Shown piece by piece: positions 46,875-56,083 of a stretch of DNA of 64,000 bases; within the stretch, counting starts at the first letter, position 1, and every line of letters starts with the position of its first letter. The DNA comes from Collimonas humicola (GTDB lineage Bacteria; Pseudomonadota; Gammaproteobacteria; Burkholderiales; Burkholderiaceae_D), in the NCBI RefSeq assembly GCF_018304945.1, contig NZ_JAGQEE010000001.1:1-64000 (forward strand). Reading direction: 5' to 3'. A model generated the notes under the pieces. The model was given only the letters and a program-made list of their open reading frames with translations, did no database searches and was not told where the DNA came from. The position numbers and the translations under genes are program-made.

Positions 46875-46945
46875 ATCCCCGCGAACGCGGGGAATCCGTT
46901 TTTATGCGCAAACAACATAGATTCCCGCGTTCGCGGAAATGACCG
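46875..46945. repeat. Pair of palindromic intergenic repeats
   Basis: CCCCGCGAACGCGGGG at 46877-46892 and ATTCCCGCGTTCGCGGAAAT at 46921-46940 are each palindromic and together form a larger inverted pair, between greB and the convergent GST gene. They belong to the same family as 5971-5998. Confidence 0.75.
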
Positions 46946-46976
46946 GGACGCGTAGTCGGGGGCGCCCAGACTGATC

Positions 46977-47669
46977 CTACCGTCTCTGGTATTGCTGGCT
47001 GCCGAACAAGATATCGCGCGCCTTGTCGTCCGTCAGCGGCTTGCGGTGCGATGCCAGTACCTCGACGCCGCGCTTGACCGCCGGCCGTTCGCTGATGGTG
47101 TCGAACCAGGCTTGCAGATGCGGATAGTCGCTCAGTTCGATGCCCTGGTTTTTCCATGAACGTATCCATGGGAAGGTAGCGATGTCGGCGATGGTGTATT
47201 CGTTGCCGGCCAGGTACGGATGCTGCGACAGCTGCTTGTCGATCACGCCGTAGATGCGCTTGGCTTCGTTGCTGTAGCGGTTGATGGCGTATTCGATCTT
47301 TTCCGGCGCGTAGATGCGGAAATGGTGGGTCTGGCCCAGCATCGGTCCGACGGCGCCCATCTGGAACATCAGCCACTGCAGGGTGTTGAATTTCTCGCGC
47401 TCGGTATTACCGAGGAACTTGCCGCTCTTGCCGGCCAGGTAGACCAGGATCGCGCCCGATTCAAATAGTGAAATCGGCTTGCCGTCCGGACCGTCGGCGT
47501 CAACGATGGCAGGAATCTTGTTGTTGGGCGAAATCGACAGGAAATCCGGCTTGAACTGGTCGCCGGCGCCGATATCGACGGCGTGCGCGCGATACGGCAG
47601 GCCTAGCTCTTCCAGCATGATGTGAATCTTGTGCCCGTTCGGCGTGGCCCAGCTATAGACATCGATCAT
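46977..47669 (-). CDS. Glutathione S-transferase (YfcG/YghU-like)
   Basis: A 230-residue GST. The thioredoxin-like domain reads MIDVYSWATPNGHKIHIMLEEL, with NNKIPAIVD (cis-Pro) and the glutathione-binding LFESGAILVYLA; the C-terminal helical domain has YTIADIATFPWI. The N-terminal Thr/Asn (WATPNG) pattern is that of the nu-class/YfcG group, which have disulphide-bond reductase activity toward glutathione disulphide. No operon partner. Specific role unknown. Confidence 0.92.
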   Translation of the reverse strand: MIDVYSWATPNGHKIHIMLEELGLPYRAHAVDIGAGDQFKPDFLSISPNNKIPAIVDADGPDGKPISLFESGAILVYLAGKSGKFLGNTEREKFNTLQWLMFQMGAVGPMLGQTHHFRIYAPEKIEYAINRYSNEAKRIYGVIDKQLSQHPYLAGNEYTIADIATFPWIRSWKNQGIELSDYPHLQAWFDTISERPAVKRGVEVLASHRKPLTDDKARDILFGSQQYQRR

Positions 47670-47720
47670 GATTATTCCCTTTTGTTGAGAGTGAGGACTT
47701 GTAATGGAAGCGGGTTTTGC

Positions 47721-48911
47721 TCAGATCCTGGCCAGCCGCTCCAGCGCCAGCTGCAGCGTCTGGTCCTGTTTGGCGAAGCAGAAACGGACGATGCCCGATT
47801 CGCGCGGCGACTGGTAGAAAGCCGAAACCGGGATGGCGGCGACGCCGATTTCCGAGGTCAGCCAGATGGCGAAGTCGGCTTCGCTCAGCGATGAAATGGC
47901 CGAGTAGTCGACGCAGAGGAAATAGGTGCCGTCCGCCGGCAGCAGCTTGAAGCGGGTGTTTTCCAGGCCGGTGCGGAACAGGTCGCGCTTGCGCTGGTAG
48001 AAGGCCGGCAGCTCCAGGTAGGGCGCCGGATTCTGCATGTACTGCGCGATCCCGTGCTGTACCGGGGTGTTGACGGTAAAAATATTGTATTGATGGACCT
48101 TGCGGAACTCCGCCGACAGCGCCGCAGGCGCCGCTACATAGCCGATTTTCCAGCCGGTGACGTGGTAGGTCTTGCCGAAGCTGGAGACCACGAAGGCGCG
48201 CTCGGCCAGTTCAGGATGGCGGCAGACCGACTCGTGGCGGGCGCCGTCGAACACCATGTGTTCATACACTTCATCCGACAATATCAGGATGTCGGTGCCG
48301 CGCACGATGTTTTTCAGCGCTTCGATGTCGGCCAGGCTGAGCACGCTGCCGGTCGGGTTGTGCGGCGAATTGATCATGATCATGCGGGTGCGCGCGGTCA
48401 CCGCGGCGGCGATCCGCTCCCAGGGGATGCTGAAGCCGTCCGCGCCCACCGCCATCTGCACCAGCACCGGCTTGCCGCCCGCCAGTTCGATGGCCGGCAC
48501 GTAGCTGTCGTAGGCCGGCTCGATCACGATCACTTCGTCGCCGGGATGGACGGCGCACATGATCGCGGTCAGCAGGCCCTGGGTGGCGCCAGCGGTGACC
48601 GTGATGTCGCTGGCGGCATCGTAGCGGTGGCCGTAGATGGTTTCTATATTGCTGGCGATGGCCTGGCGCAGGGCCGGCACGCCGGGCATGGGCGGATACT
48701 GGTTGAAGCCGCTTTTCATGGCCCCGCTGACGGCGTCCACCAAAGCCGGGTCGCAATCGAAATCGGGGAAGCCCTGGCCCAGGTTGACCGCCGATTTTTC
48801 GCTGGCCAGGGCCGACATCACCGTGAAAATGGTGGTGCCGACGCGCGGCAGTTTGGAGTTGAGGCGGCGTGCTGCCGCCTTGCCGGTCGAATCTATTGAA
48901 TCACGTTTCAT
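47721..48911 (-). CDS. PLP-dependent aminotransferase (methionine aminotransferase YbdL-like)
   Basis: A 396-residue class I aminotransferase. Key motifs: INSPHNPTG, ILILSDEVYEHMVFDG, and the PLP Lys in SSFGKTYHVTGWKIGY; the substrate Arg is near the C-terminus (SGIVRFCFAK). YbdL-type enzymes use methionine and aromatic amino acids with 2-oxo acids. ATG 48911 matches where this family normally starts (SKLPRVGTTIFTVMS soon follows); further in-frame ATGs lie upstream and no strong ribosome binding site favours one. Confidence 0.9.
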   Translation of the reverse strand: MKRDSIDSTGKAAARRLNSKLPRVGTTIFTVMSALASEKSAVNLGQGFPDFDCDPALVDAVSGAMKSGFNQYPPMPGVPALRQAIASNIETIYGHRYDAASDITVTAGATQGLLTAIMCAVHPGDEVIVIEPAYDSYVPAIELAGGKPVLVQMAVGADGFSIPWERIAAAVTARTRMIMINSPHNPTGSVLSLADIEALKNIVRGTDILILSDEVYEHMVFDGARHESVCRHPELAERAFVVSSFGKTYHVTGWKIGYVAAPAALSAEFRKVHQYNIFTVNTPVQHGIAQYMQNPAPYLELPAFYQRKRDLFRTGLENTRFKLLPADGTYFLCVDYSAISSLSEADFAIWLTSEIGVAAIPVSAFYQSPRESGIVRFCFAKQDQTLQLALERLARI

Positions 48912-49020
48912 TTGCTGGCTATCTGGGCTTGTGTCTGGATTCCGCATTTTAGCGTTTTGTCGCAGACCGCACAGCGCCGCGCCAAACTGTTGTTGGCGCA
49001 ATAAGGCAGGCTGATCCGGC

Positions 49021-49530
49021 CTACGAGGCGGCTGGCGCCCAGGCTTGCGGCGGGATGATGGCGAACAGTCCGATCTTGGCGGTCTTGCGCGCCAGCTTCA
49101 GCAGCGCCTTGTCCTTGGTGATCAGGATGGCGGCATGGGCGCCCAGCGCTAGTTCCAGGAACTTCTGGTCGTCGCGGTCGGTGCACAGCGGCAGGCGGAT
49201 GTCGGTGCGTGGCGTCAGTTCTTCCGCCGCCAGGCAGGTGATCAGGGCGTCATATTCGGCGTTGAAGCCGGGCCGGGTCTGGTCGGTAATCGGCAAGTGG
49301 CTGTAATGCAAAACCATCTGCCACTCCAGGCGGCAGTCGGCGCGCGTCACAGCTTCCACTGCGCCGCTTTGCAAGGCGTCCATCAAGCCTTGCCAGCGCG
49401 GGTCGCGGAAGACGAACAGGTCGAGGCAGACATTGGTGTCGATGACAATGCGCGGCCGCGGCCGCGGCGGCTGCTGTTGCGAGGCGGGCGTCTGGGTCGG
49501 TGAATCTGGGTGCATGCGGGTTTCCATCAA
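49021..49530 (-). CDS. PIN-domain protein (putative ribonuclease, toxin family type)
   Basis: A 169-residue protein with an N-terminal Pro-rich lead (PQ-rich residues 12-26) and a PIN domain: IVIDTNVCLDLFVF (first Asp), an acidic centre at the Glu of DCRLEW and CTDRDDQKFLELAL (acidic metal ligands), then AAILITKDKAL. This is the COG1569-type putative toxin PIN family. No small antitoxin gene precedes it, so a toxin role is doubtful. It lies 15 bases after the DJ-1/PfpI gene. Confidence 0.85.
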   Translation of the reverse strand: MMETRMHPDSPTQTPASQQQPPRPRPRIVIDTNVCLDLFVFRDPRWQGLMDALQSGAVEAVTRADCRLEWQMVLHYSHLPITDQTRPGFNAEYDALITCLAAEELTPRTDIRLPLCTDRDDQKFLELALGAHAAILITKDKALLKLARKTAKIGLFAIIPPQAWAPAAS

Positions 49531-49545
49531 TCGGTTGCGCGCATT

Positions 49546-50442
49546 TTACCCTGCGTCCTGCCGTCCTGAAGCGGCTTCCAGCAAATCGGCGAAGGTCTTG
49601 GCGAACAGGTGGACGTCGCCCGGCCAGCGGGCCGAAACGTAATTGCCATCCGTGACCACGAATGCCGGCCGGCTGTCGCCGCCGCTGTCGCGGAACAGGC
49701 CGCTGCTCTTGCGGAAGAAATCCGGCGCCGCCGGGCTGGCGTCGAGGAAGTCGCCGGGCTGCGCCAGGGCGCGGCTGACCTCGGCCTGTACGCTGCGGTA
49801 GCCGGCCGCCTCGCCGCTTTGCTCAACATAGGTGCGGTAGTAGGCCGGGTCCCAGCAGCGGCCGCAAAATCTCATCAGATTCCAGGCAGTCCGTTCCAGC
49901 TTCCATGTGAGCGCAGTGGTCTTGCGTCCGAACAGCGCTGATTTGCCGCTGCGCGGCGAGCGGCTGCGGGCGGCCAGCACGACGCCGTGGCAGATGGCGG
50001 CGACCGGCTTGCCGCTGTCGAAAAAGGCGCCGACGAAATCCTGCAGCGGCTGGCTTTCCAGGTAAGCCAGCATGCCGCGCGCGCGATGGCCGCCGGGCAG
50101 CAGCAGACCATCGTAGTCGGCCTGCCGCAGTTCGACGTAACTCAGCGGCGCCAGAAATGCGCGCTCGCTTTGCAGCGCCGCATAGTCGGCGCGGGCGGCG
50201 GCGTTGGCACGCAGCGCCAATCCGAGCAGCTTCAGCTTTTTCAGCAAGGGAATGCAGCCCCACATGTCGAGGCCTTCGCCGGACAGCATCAGCGGATCGG
50301 CTGCGGCGGCGCGGCCGTCGGGCGTGGCAAAGATCACGCGGTGTCCCCGCGCGCTAAGGATGCGCCAGGAGGCCGCTACTTCGCTTGGATCGAAGTCCAG
50401 ATTGGGAACCGGGATCAGCACGGTTTTTTGAGAGGGATTCAT
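49546..50442 (-). CDS. DJ-1/PfpI-superfamily protein
   Basis: A 298-residue class I glutamine-amidotransferase-like protein of the DJ-1/PfpI type. It begins KTVLIPVPNLDFDPSEVAASW, has the Glu-containing region and nucleophile elbow AAICHGVVLAARS (Cys). The C-terminal part binds as a long extension (~100 residues) with FVVTDGNYVSARWPGDVHLF. Related proteins are chaperones, glyoxalase III or proteases. The precise function is not readable. Same strand as and probably cotranscribed with the PIN gene. Confidence 0.87.
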   Translation of the reverse strand: MNPSQKTVLIPVPNLDFDPSEVAASWRILSARGHRVIFATPDGRAAAADPLMLSGEGLDMWGCIPLLKKLKLLGLALRANAAARADYAALQSERAFLAPLSYVELRQADYDGLLLPGGHRARGMLAYLESQPLQDFVGAFFDSGKPVAAICHGVVLAARSRSPRSGKSALFGRKTTALTWKLERTAWNLMRFCGRCWDPAYYRTYVEQSGEAAGYRSVQAEVSRALAQPGDFLDASPAAPDFFRKSSGLFRDSGGDSRPAFVVTDGNYVSARWPGDVHLFAKTFADLLEAASGRQDAG

Positions 50443-50797
50443 CGCTCAGATCATAGCCGAATGTCATGGCCTATCGGTTGTTGAAGGAGCGGTGCTGCGC
50501 GATGCGACGCTCATCTGCGATTCCGCCGCATCGCCAGGAATGCTTGCCTGCCGGTGCTTCAGGCAGGCATGGATAGTATCGGAAGCGCATCTTCTGACAT
50601 GGATTTTCATATGGGACAACTACAAACATTAGTAGGATGACAGCTGTATTTTTTGGTTCTAGACTCCGAAAAATTAAATAATAAGCAGTTTTTCCAGTGG
50701 CAAGTGAAATTCCGGGGAGGGACAAGCTGAACGGCGCATGAGAGCTTGGGTCCCTAATTTTTATGGTCCTAATCAGAAGAAGCTAGAAAAACAAGCT
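50443..50797. promoter_or_regulatory. Intergenic region upstream of the polyketide-like operon
   Basis: About 355 bases between the divergent DJ-1/PfpI gene and the first biosynthetic gene, AT-rich near 50620-50700. It must hold the promoter of the whole 13-kb operon, as no other sizeable gap exists downstream. No regulator gene is adjacent and no operator was recognised. Confidence 0.5.
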
Positions 50798-51952
50798 ATG
50801 CGCCCATCGATTCTTTTAACCGGAGCAACAGGTGCGCTTGGCAGCGCTCTGCTGCCAGAGCTGCTGTCTGATTTCGATCAGCACGATATATATTGCCTGG
50901 TCCGTGGCAATTCTGCCGAAGACGCCCGGCAACGACTGGCGGCAATCCTCTCGAACGCCGGATTGACAGCAGACAGCTGTGCAAGGGTGAAGCTGCTGCA
51001 CGGCGACGTCTCGGCCCCGCAACTCGGGCTGGCGCCACAGGCATACAGCGAAATTCTATCCAGCGTCGAGCAGATTTACCATCTCGCCGCCAGTGTCGAT
51101 TTCGATCTTCCCTTGTCCGTCTCGCGCCAGGCCAACGTCGACAGCGCGATCCAAATCCTCGATTTTTCCCGCCGATGCAGATATCACTCGGCCGCGCAAT
51201 TCCGCCTCAACTATGTCTCGACCGCCTATGTCTGCGGCAAACGCGACGGCCTTCTCAAGGAATCCGAGCTGGGGCTCGGCCAGGAATTCTGGAATAGTTA
51301 CGAGCAAAGCAAGCTGGAAGCTGAGCAACTGGTCGAGCTGGCAAAGGCGCAAACCGCGATCACCATCTATCGTCCAAGCCAGATCGTCGGAGATTCGGGC
51401 AGCGGCAAGATCAACAAGTTCTTCGGTTTCTATGAATTCATCGGACTGGCCGCGCGCGGACGTTCGGATATCCTGGTGGCCGATCCCGGCATGCGCGCCG
51501 ACATGGTGCCGCTGGATTACGTATGTTCCGCGATACGGCATTTTTCCCGTCAGAGCGCGGCGATCGGCCAGACTTATCATCTGGTCGCCGGACTGCGGCA
51601 CAGCATCACGGTCGACCAGGTAGTCGACGCCGTCCTCGGGGTCATGCGTGCGGCCAACGAAAGCGTCGCCGTCGCTCGCCCAAGAATCATCCCTCTTGAG
51701 CGCCTGGAAACCGACACCACAGCCCTGCAACTGGCGCGCTACAACGCCAGCGCGCAAAAACTCCTGCTTAGGACCTACCAGCCGTACCTGGCCTATGAGC
51801 GCGATTTCGATTGCGGCGCGACCCAGCAGCTGTTGCAAGCCGCCGGCATCTCGATTCCATGCATGGAAAGCGTGATCAAGGTAACGACGCAGTATGCGCT
51901 GTCCTTTCGAACCAGAAAGACGCGCGGCACGACCCCGGCATCAGTCCAATAA
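50798..51952 (+). CDS. SDR oxidoreductase, thioester-reductase-like
   Basis: A 384-residue extended SDR. Cofactor motif LLTGATGALGSALL (residues 6-19), the NVDSAIQILDF core, STAYVCGKRDG (Ser141/Thr142) and the catalytic Y168-EQS-K172. This is the NAD_binding_4 (fatty acyl / thioester reductase) fold. In a cluster with an acyl carrier protein it is likely to cut the finished chain from the carrier as an aldehyde or alcohol. Its start is uncertain: ATG 50798 gives the Rossmann motif at the usual distance, while an upstream in-frame ATG at 50738 would add 20 residues. First gene of the operon. Confidence 0.85.
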   Translation: MRPSILLTGATGALGSALLPELLSDFDQHDIYCLVRGNSAEDARQRLAAILSNAGLTADSCARVKLLHGDVSAPQLGLAPQAYSEILSSVEQIYHLAASVDFDLPLSVSRQANVDSAIQILDFSRRCRYHSAAQFRLNYVSTAYVCGKRDGLLKESELGLGQEFWNSYEQSKLEAEQLVELAKAQTAITIYRPSQIVGDSGSGKINKFFGFYEFIGLAARGRSDILVADPGMRADMVPLDYVCSAIRHFSRQSAAIGQTYHLVAGLRHSITVDQVVDAVLGVMRAANESVAVARPRIIPLERLETDTTALQLARYNASAQKLLLRTYQPYLAYERDFDCGATQQLLQAAGISIPCMESVIKVTTQYALSFRTRKTRGTTPASVQ

Positions 51953-51984
51953 AACCCTTCATTACACAGAAAGAGAGAAAGCCA

Positions 51985-52314
51985 GTGAGCCTTACCAACA
52001 AGACACAGGTGGAACAAAAGGTTGCTGCAATCCTGCGCAAGATGCTGTCGATTGAAGACGATATCGTGCTCGATGTGAATGCCGACCTGGTGCAGCAGAT
52101 CGGGCTGGACTCGATCGAGGCGTTTGATGCCGTCGCCACCTTGCACGAGATTATCGGCGAGGCTATCCCGAATACCTTCAATCCGAAGATCAGCAATTCG
52201 ATTGGCCTGCTGAGCGAATACGTGATCCAGCAGTTCGGCGAAGCAGGCGTCGCCAAATTGCTGGCGGTGAACGTCGACGAGCTCGATCTTTCCCTCTCCG
52301 ACGACGAGCTGTAA
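51985..52314 (+). CDS. Acyl carrier protein
   Basis: A 109-residue carrier protein starting at GTG 51985 (AGAGAGAAAG upstream). The phosphopantetheine site is LDSIEAFD with Ser43; the preceding helix TQVEQKVAAILRKMLSI fits helix I. It has a ~25-residue C-terminal extension (NVDELDLSLSDDEL, acidic) beyond the standard ACP, possibly a docking tail. It carries the growing chain for the following dehydratase, ketosynthase and reductase. Stop overlaps the dehydratase start (TAATG). Confidence 0.9.
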   Translation: MSLTNKTQVEQKVAAILRKMLSIEDDIVLDVNADLVQQIGLDSIEAFDAVATLHEIIGEAIPNTFNPKISNSIGLLSEYVIQQFGEAGVAKLLAVNVDELDLSLSDDEL

Positions 52315-52745
52315 TGGCAGAGAGTTTCGACCGCGCGGAGATTGAAGCGCTATTGCCGCACCGCTCGCATGCGCTGTTCATCGCCGATGCCGTGGTGGAT
52401 GGGGCGCAGGTGAGCGGCCACGCCGGCTGGGAGGTTTCGCATCCGCATCTGAGCGGGCATTTTCCAGGAAATCCGATTGTGCCGGGCGTCTTCCTCATCG
52501 AGGCAGGCGCGCAGCTGGCAGGGGTCTGGATTGCCGCGGGCAATCGCCAGCAGGCCGGGCTTGGCATGCTGGCCGGCGTCAAGCGCGTTTTGATTCACAA
52601 ACCGGTAGTCCCCGGCGACCGCCTCAGTTTCGAACTGACGGTCAGCCATGTTTCCGCGAATTTCTTCGACGCCGCCGGCGTCGCCGTGTTCGCGGATGGC
52701 GCAAAGGCCATCACGCTTCGTATCACCATTGCAGTTCTTACCTAA
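52314..52745 (+). CDS. 3-hydroxyacyl-ACP dehydratase (FabZ-like)
   Basis: A 143-residue hotdog dehydratase. The active site is SGHFPGNPIVPGVFLIEAGAQ, with His49 and Glu63, as in FabZ. It removes water from 3-hydroxyacyl-ACP to give a trans-2-enoyl chain. The start overlaps the ACP stop. Full catalytic set present; no second, inactive dehydratase partner is visible. Confidence 0.92.
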   Translation: MAESFDRAEIEALLPHRSHALFIADAVVDGAQVSGHAGWEVSHPHLSGHFPGNPIVPGVFLIEAGAQLAGVWIAAGNRQQAGLGMLAGVKRVLIHKPVVPGDRLSFELTVSHVSANFFDAAGVAVFADGAKAITLRITIAVLT

Positions 52746-52784
52746 TCGGCACTGAGAGCCCGATGGCTTCTCGGAGGAACATAC

Positions 52785-54017
52785 ATGACAAGTAATCGCG
52801 TTGTAGTAACGGGCATCGGAGTGGTTTCCCCATTTGGCGTCGGGCTTGAGGCCTATTGGAATGGCCTGCTGCAAGGCGAGACTGAAATCGGCGTGGTGCC
52901 GACATTCTCCGCCGACCGCTTTCGCAGCGTACTTGGCGCCCAGGTGCCTGCGGCGGCGGTGCAAGGCCTGGCGGCGCTGGCGGTGGACAACAAGCCTTTC
53001 GACAAAGGCGCGCTATTCGCCTCGTTTGCCGTCGACGAGGCGCTGCGCATGGCTGGCGTCGGCCCTGTATTTGGCAGCGAGCAGCGGGTCGGCTGCGTGC
53101 TGGGATCCCTGTGCGCCGGGATTGACAACCTGATCATGGTCGCAGAGTCTTACCACGAAGGCCAGGAACTGGCCGCCGATTTCCCGTACGACGCAGCGCT
53201 GGTCAACTATCAGCTTGAATATCTTTCCAGGAAACATAATCTGACCGGACCGACCAGCATAGTCTCGACCGCGTGCGCATCGACTACCGATGCTATCGGC
53301 TATGGCATGGACCTGATCCGCCACCAGGAATGCGATGCCGTCATTGTCGGCGGCGGCGATATCCTGGCAGAGCTGATCCATGCCGGCTTCAACGCGCTTT
53401 ACTCGATCACCAATTCCACCCCGCGGCCCTTCGATACCCGGCGCGACGGCTTTGCCATCGGCGAGGGCGGCGGCATCCTGTACCTGGAATCGCTGGAGAG
53501 CGCAACCCGGCGCCAGGCCAGGATCTACGCAGAAATCTCCGGCTACGGCTTGAGCAATACGGCGTTCCACCTGACCGCGACGTCCAACGACGGCGTTGGC
53601 GAAGCCCTGGCGATCGAACGCGCGCTTGACGACGCCGGCTTGGCGCCGCACCAGGTCGACTATATCAATACCCATGGCACCGCCACGGTCCACAACGACC
53701 GCTCCGAAATGAAAGCGATCAACAAGGTTTTCGGAGAGCACGCGCAACGCATCATGGCCAGCTCCAACAAGCCGCTGATCGGACATTGCATGGGGGCGGC
53801 CGGCATCATGGAGGCGATCAGCACGGTGATGGCGCTGGAAACGCAGATAGTGCCGGCGACGCCGTTTACGTCGGGAGACGAGTCTGAGCTTTCATTCGAT
53901 CTTGTCAAGAATCAGCCAAGGCCAGCCAAGCTGGTGCACGCCATTTCACAATCGTTCGGATTCGGCGGCGCCTGTTCATGCGTGGTGTTTAGCAAGCCGG
54001 AATATAGGGGAGTCTGA
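52785..54017 (+). CDS. Beta-ketoacyl-ACP synthase (ketosynthase, FabF-like)
   Basis: A 410-residue KAS-II-type ketosynthase with the complete triad: Cys164 in VSTACASTTDA, His297 in NTHGTATVHNDRSE, His334 in LIGHCMGAAG. It condenses an acyl chain with malonyl-ACP. It is directly followed, with no gap, by a ketosynthase-like protein lacking these residues, the arrangement of KS and chain-length factor in type II polyketide synthases. GGAGG lies upstream of the ATG. Confidence 0.95.
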   Translation: MTSNRVVVTGIGVVSPFGVGLEAYWNGLLQGETEIGVVPTFSADRFRSVLGAQVPAAAVQGLAALAVDNKPFDKGALFASFAVDEALRMAGVGPVFGSEQRVGCVLGSLCAGIDNLIMVAESYHEGQELAADFPYDAALVNYQLEYLSRKHNLTGPTSIVSTACASTTDAIGYGMDLIRHQECDAVIVGGGDILAELIHAGFNALYSITNSTPRPFDTRRDGFAIGEGGGILYLESLESATRRQARIYAEISGYGLSNTAFHLTATSNDGVGEALAIERALDDAGLAPHQVDYINTHGTATVHNDRSEMKAINKVFGEHAQRIMASSNKPLIGHCMGAAGIMEAISTVMALETQIVPATPFTSGDESELSFDLVKNQPRPAKLVHAISQSFGFGGACSCVVFSKPEYRGV

Positions 54018-55217
54018 ATGGAGCGCGTTGTCATCACAGGAATCGGCGTGGTCGGGCCGCATGGTACCGGACTCGAACCGATTTTCAATCATCCCGGCGA
54101 CCTGGCGCTGCCATTCGCACCTTGGCCGGAAGCCATCGATCCGCCGCACCGGCAGGCCAGGATCGCCCAGGTCACCGACTATCCGGTGAAGCGCTTTTTT
54201 ACCGAACGCCAGATACGGTTGATGGACCGCGCCATGGCGCTTTCATCCACCGCTGCCGGGCTGGCGATCGAAAACGCCGGCCTGAGCGACGCCGAACGCC
54301 TTGAAGCGTGCACATTCCTTGGGACCGCGCGGGCCGAATTGCCTTCCTGCTATCAGTTCATCCAGCCCCAGCTGGGGCAGCAGAAAACGCAGCTCAATGC
54401 CGCCGATTTTCCCAAGATTGCAAGGAATGTCGCCTGCGGCCAGGTAGCGATCCGCTATCGCATGCAAGGTCCCAGCACCGTCCTTGCCTCGGGATCGCTG
54501 GCTTCCGTCGAGGCGCTGGCGCGCGCCGCCCATTACATCCGGGTCGGCCGTTCCAAGGTGGCGCTGGTCGGCGGCTACGAGTCCTTGTCCAAGTTTTCGC
54601 TGTACTTTTTGCGGCGCCTGTATGCGTCCCACCTTGCCGCCGGCAAGCCGCAGTTTTTTGGCACACAGCCGGGCTATCTGGTGCCTTCCGAAGGATCATG
54701 CATGCTGGTGCTGGAATCGGCAGCGCATGCCGAAGCACGCGGCGCCGCGGCGTATTGCTCGGTCGATGCCTGGGATGCAGGCCGCTTCGGCGCCGATTTT
54801 TCCGCCGGCCAGGCGCTCGAAGACAGCTGGGCGCGTGCGCTGGCGCGGGCCGGCAATACGCCGGCAAGCCTGGGGCTGATCAGCGCTGCTTCGGGTGGAG
54901 CCAACCGTACGCATGAGCTGGCCGAGCGCAGCGCCCTGAACGCCTTTTTCGAGAAAAATCCAGGCGCGGCGGCGCAGGTGCATACGCCAAGGTCACTGGT
55001 CGGCGAAGGTGAATCGTGGGCCTCGGCGCTGCAGGTGGCGATGGCGGCGTTCATCTTGAAGCATGGACGCAGTCCGGCTACGCGCAATGTGGCGGAAGAC
55101 GTGCCGGCGCAATTCCACAAGCGCTTGCATGACGACGATATTTCGCATCGCAGCGCCTTGGTCTCGGGCGTCGGTTCAGGCGGAAATTTCTGTTCCATCC
55201 ACCTGTCGCGTCCGTAA
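54018..55217 (+). CDS. Ketosynthase-like protein without catalytic residues (chain-length-factor-like)
   Basis: A 399-residue thiolase-fold paralogue of the preceding ketosynthase, starting on the base after its stop. At the nucleophile position it has GPSTVLASGSLAS, with Ser160 where Cys164 sits in the partner. The first His motif is replaced by SAASGGANRT and the second by SLVGEGESWAS, so no Cys-His-His triad remains. The N-terminal motif VVITGIGVVGPHGTG and C-terminal GVGSGGNFCSIHLS show the fold is intact. By analogy with type II PKS it should dimerise with the active KS and set chain length. It lacks the active-site Gln typical of classical CLFs, so this is an inference. Confidence 0.85.
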   Translation: MERVVITGIGVVGPHGTGLEPIFNHPGDLALPFAPWPEAIDPPHRQARIAQVTDYPVKRFFTERQIRLMDRAMALSSTAAGLAIENAGLSDAERLEACTFLGTARAELPSCYQFIQPQLGQQKTQLNAADFPKIARNVACGQVAIRYRMQGPSTVLASGSLASVEALARAAHYIRVGRSKVALVGGYESLSKFSLYFLRRLYASHLAAGKPQFFGTQPGYLVPSEGSCMLVLESAAHAEARGAAAYCSVDAWDAGRFGADFSAGQALEDSWARALARAGNTPASLGLISAASGGANRTHELAERSALNAFFEKNPGAAAQVHTPRSLVGEGESWASALQVAMAAFILKHGRSPATRNVAEDVPAQFHKRLHDDDISHRSALVSGVGSGGNFCSIHLSRP

Positions 55218-55312
55218 GACGGCTGGCAGCTGGGGCGCCCGGGATGGCGGTGGCAGGAACCCGGGTTCTGCGGTTGCCGGAAAACTAAAAAACATCGAGA
55301 AAAAGATCTTCT

Positions 55313-56083
55313 ATGAATATCGCTGCACGCCCTCAAAAGGCGGTCCTCGTTACCGGCGGAAGCCGCGGCATAGGCCGCGCCATCTGCGCCGCCATGGCCG
55401 ATCCGGCCATGCCCGTTTTCGTCAACTATGCGCGCAACCCGCAAGCCGCAGAGGAAACCTGCGCCGTGGTGGCGGCGGCCGGCGGCAAGGCATTTGCCGT
55501 CCAGGCAGATGTCTCGGATCATGAGCAGGTGCAGCGGATGTTCCTGTCCATCCGGGAGCAAGGTTACTGGGTGCATACGCTGATCAACAATGCCGGCATT
55601 GTCGCCGATACGATCGCGGCGTCGATGTCGATAGAGCAATGGCGTTCGGTCCTGGCTACCAACCTGGACGGCAGCTTTTTCTGCATCCGGACCGCGCTAT
55701 CGACCATGTCTGCCCGCAAGAGCGGGCGCATCGTCAACATTGCTTCGGTGAGCGGCATCAAGGCGCAGCCCGGCCAGGTCAACTACGCTGCCTCGAAAGC
55801 CGGGGTAATGGCGCTCACCCGTGGCCTGGCGCGCGAGCTTGGACGCTATGGCGTGCGGGTCAATGCGGTTGCGCCGGGCTTCATCGAGACCGAAATGCTG
55901 TCCGATTTGCGCAGCAGCGAAAAAGGCGAGGAATTCCTGCAGCAGACCGCGGCGGCCGCAATTCCTTTGGGGCGGCTCGGCCAACCTGAGGAAATCGCCT
56001 CGGTGGTGCGCTTCCTGTGTTCCAAGGCGGCGAGCTATGTCACAGGACAGGTGATTACAGTTGATGGAGGCCTAAGTGTCTGA
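55313..56083 (+). CDS. 3-oxoacyl-ACP reductase (FabG-like)
   Basis: A 256-residue SDR ketoreductase: NADP motif [13 protein letters not shown] (residues 11-23), NNAG at 92-95, catalytic Ser145/147, Tyr158 and Lys162 in NYAASKAG, and C-terminal GQVITVDGG. It reduces the 3-keto group made by the ketosynthase. Its 3' end overlaps the next gene by 8 bases. Complete catalytic set. Confidence 0.94.
   Translation: MNIAARPQKAVLVTGGSRGIGRAICAAMADPAMPVFVNYARNPQAAEETCAVVAAAGGKAFAVQADVSDHEQVQRMFLSIREQGYWVHTLINNAGIVADTIAASMSIEQWRSVLATNLDGSFFCIRTALSTMSARKSGRIVNIASVSGIKAQPGQVNYAASKAGVMALTRGLARELGRYGVRVNAVAPGFIETEMLSDLRSSEKGEEFLQQTAAAAIPLGRLGQPEEIASVVRFLCSKAASYVTGQVITVDGGLSV

Noticed and set aside
49021-49530. 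PIN-type toxin-antitoxin module
   Set aside because: No antitoxin-sized gene next to the PIN gene; the neighbour is a DJ-1/PfpI protein.
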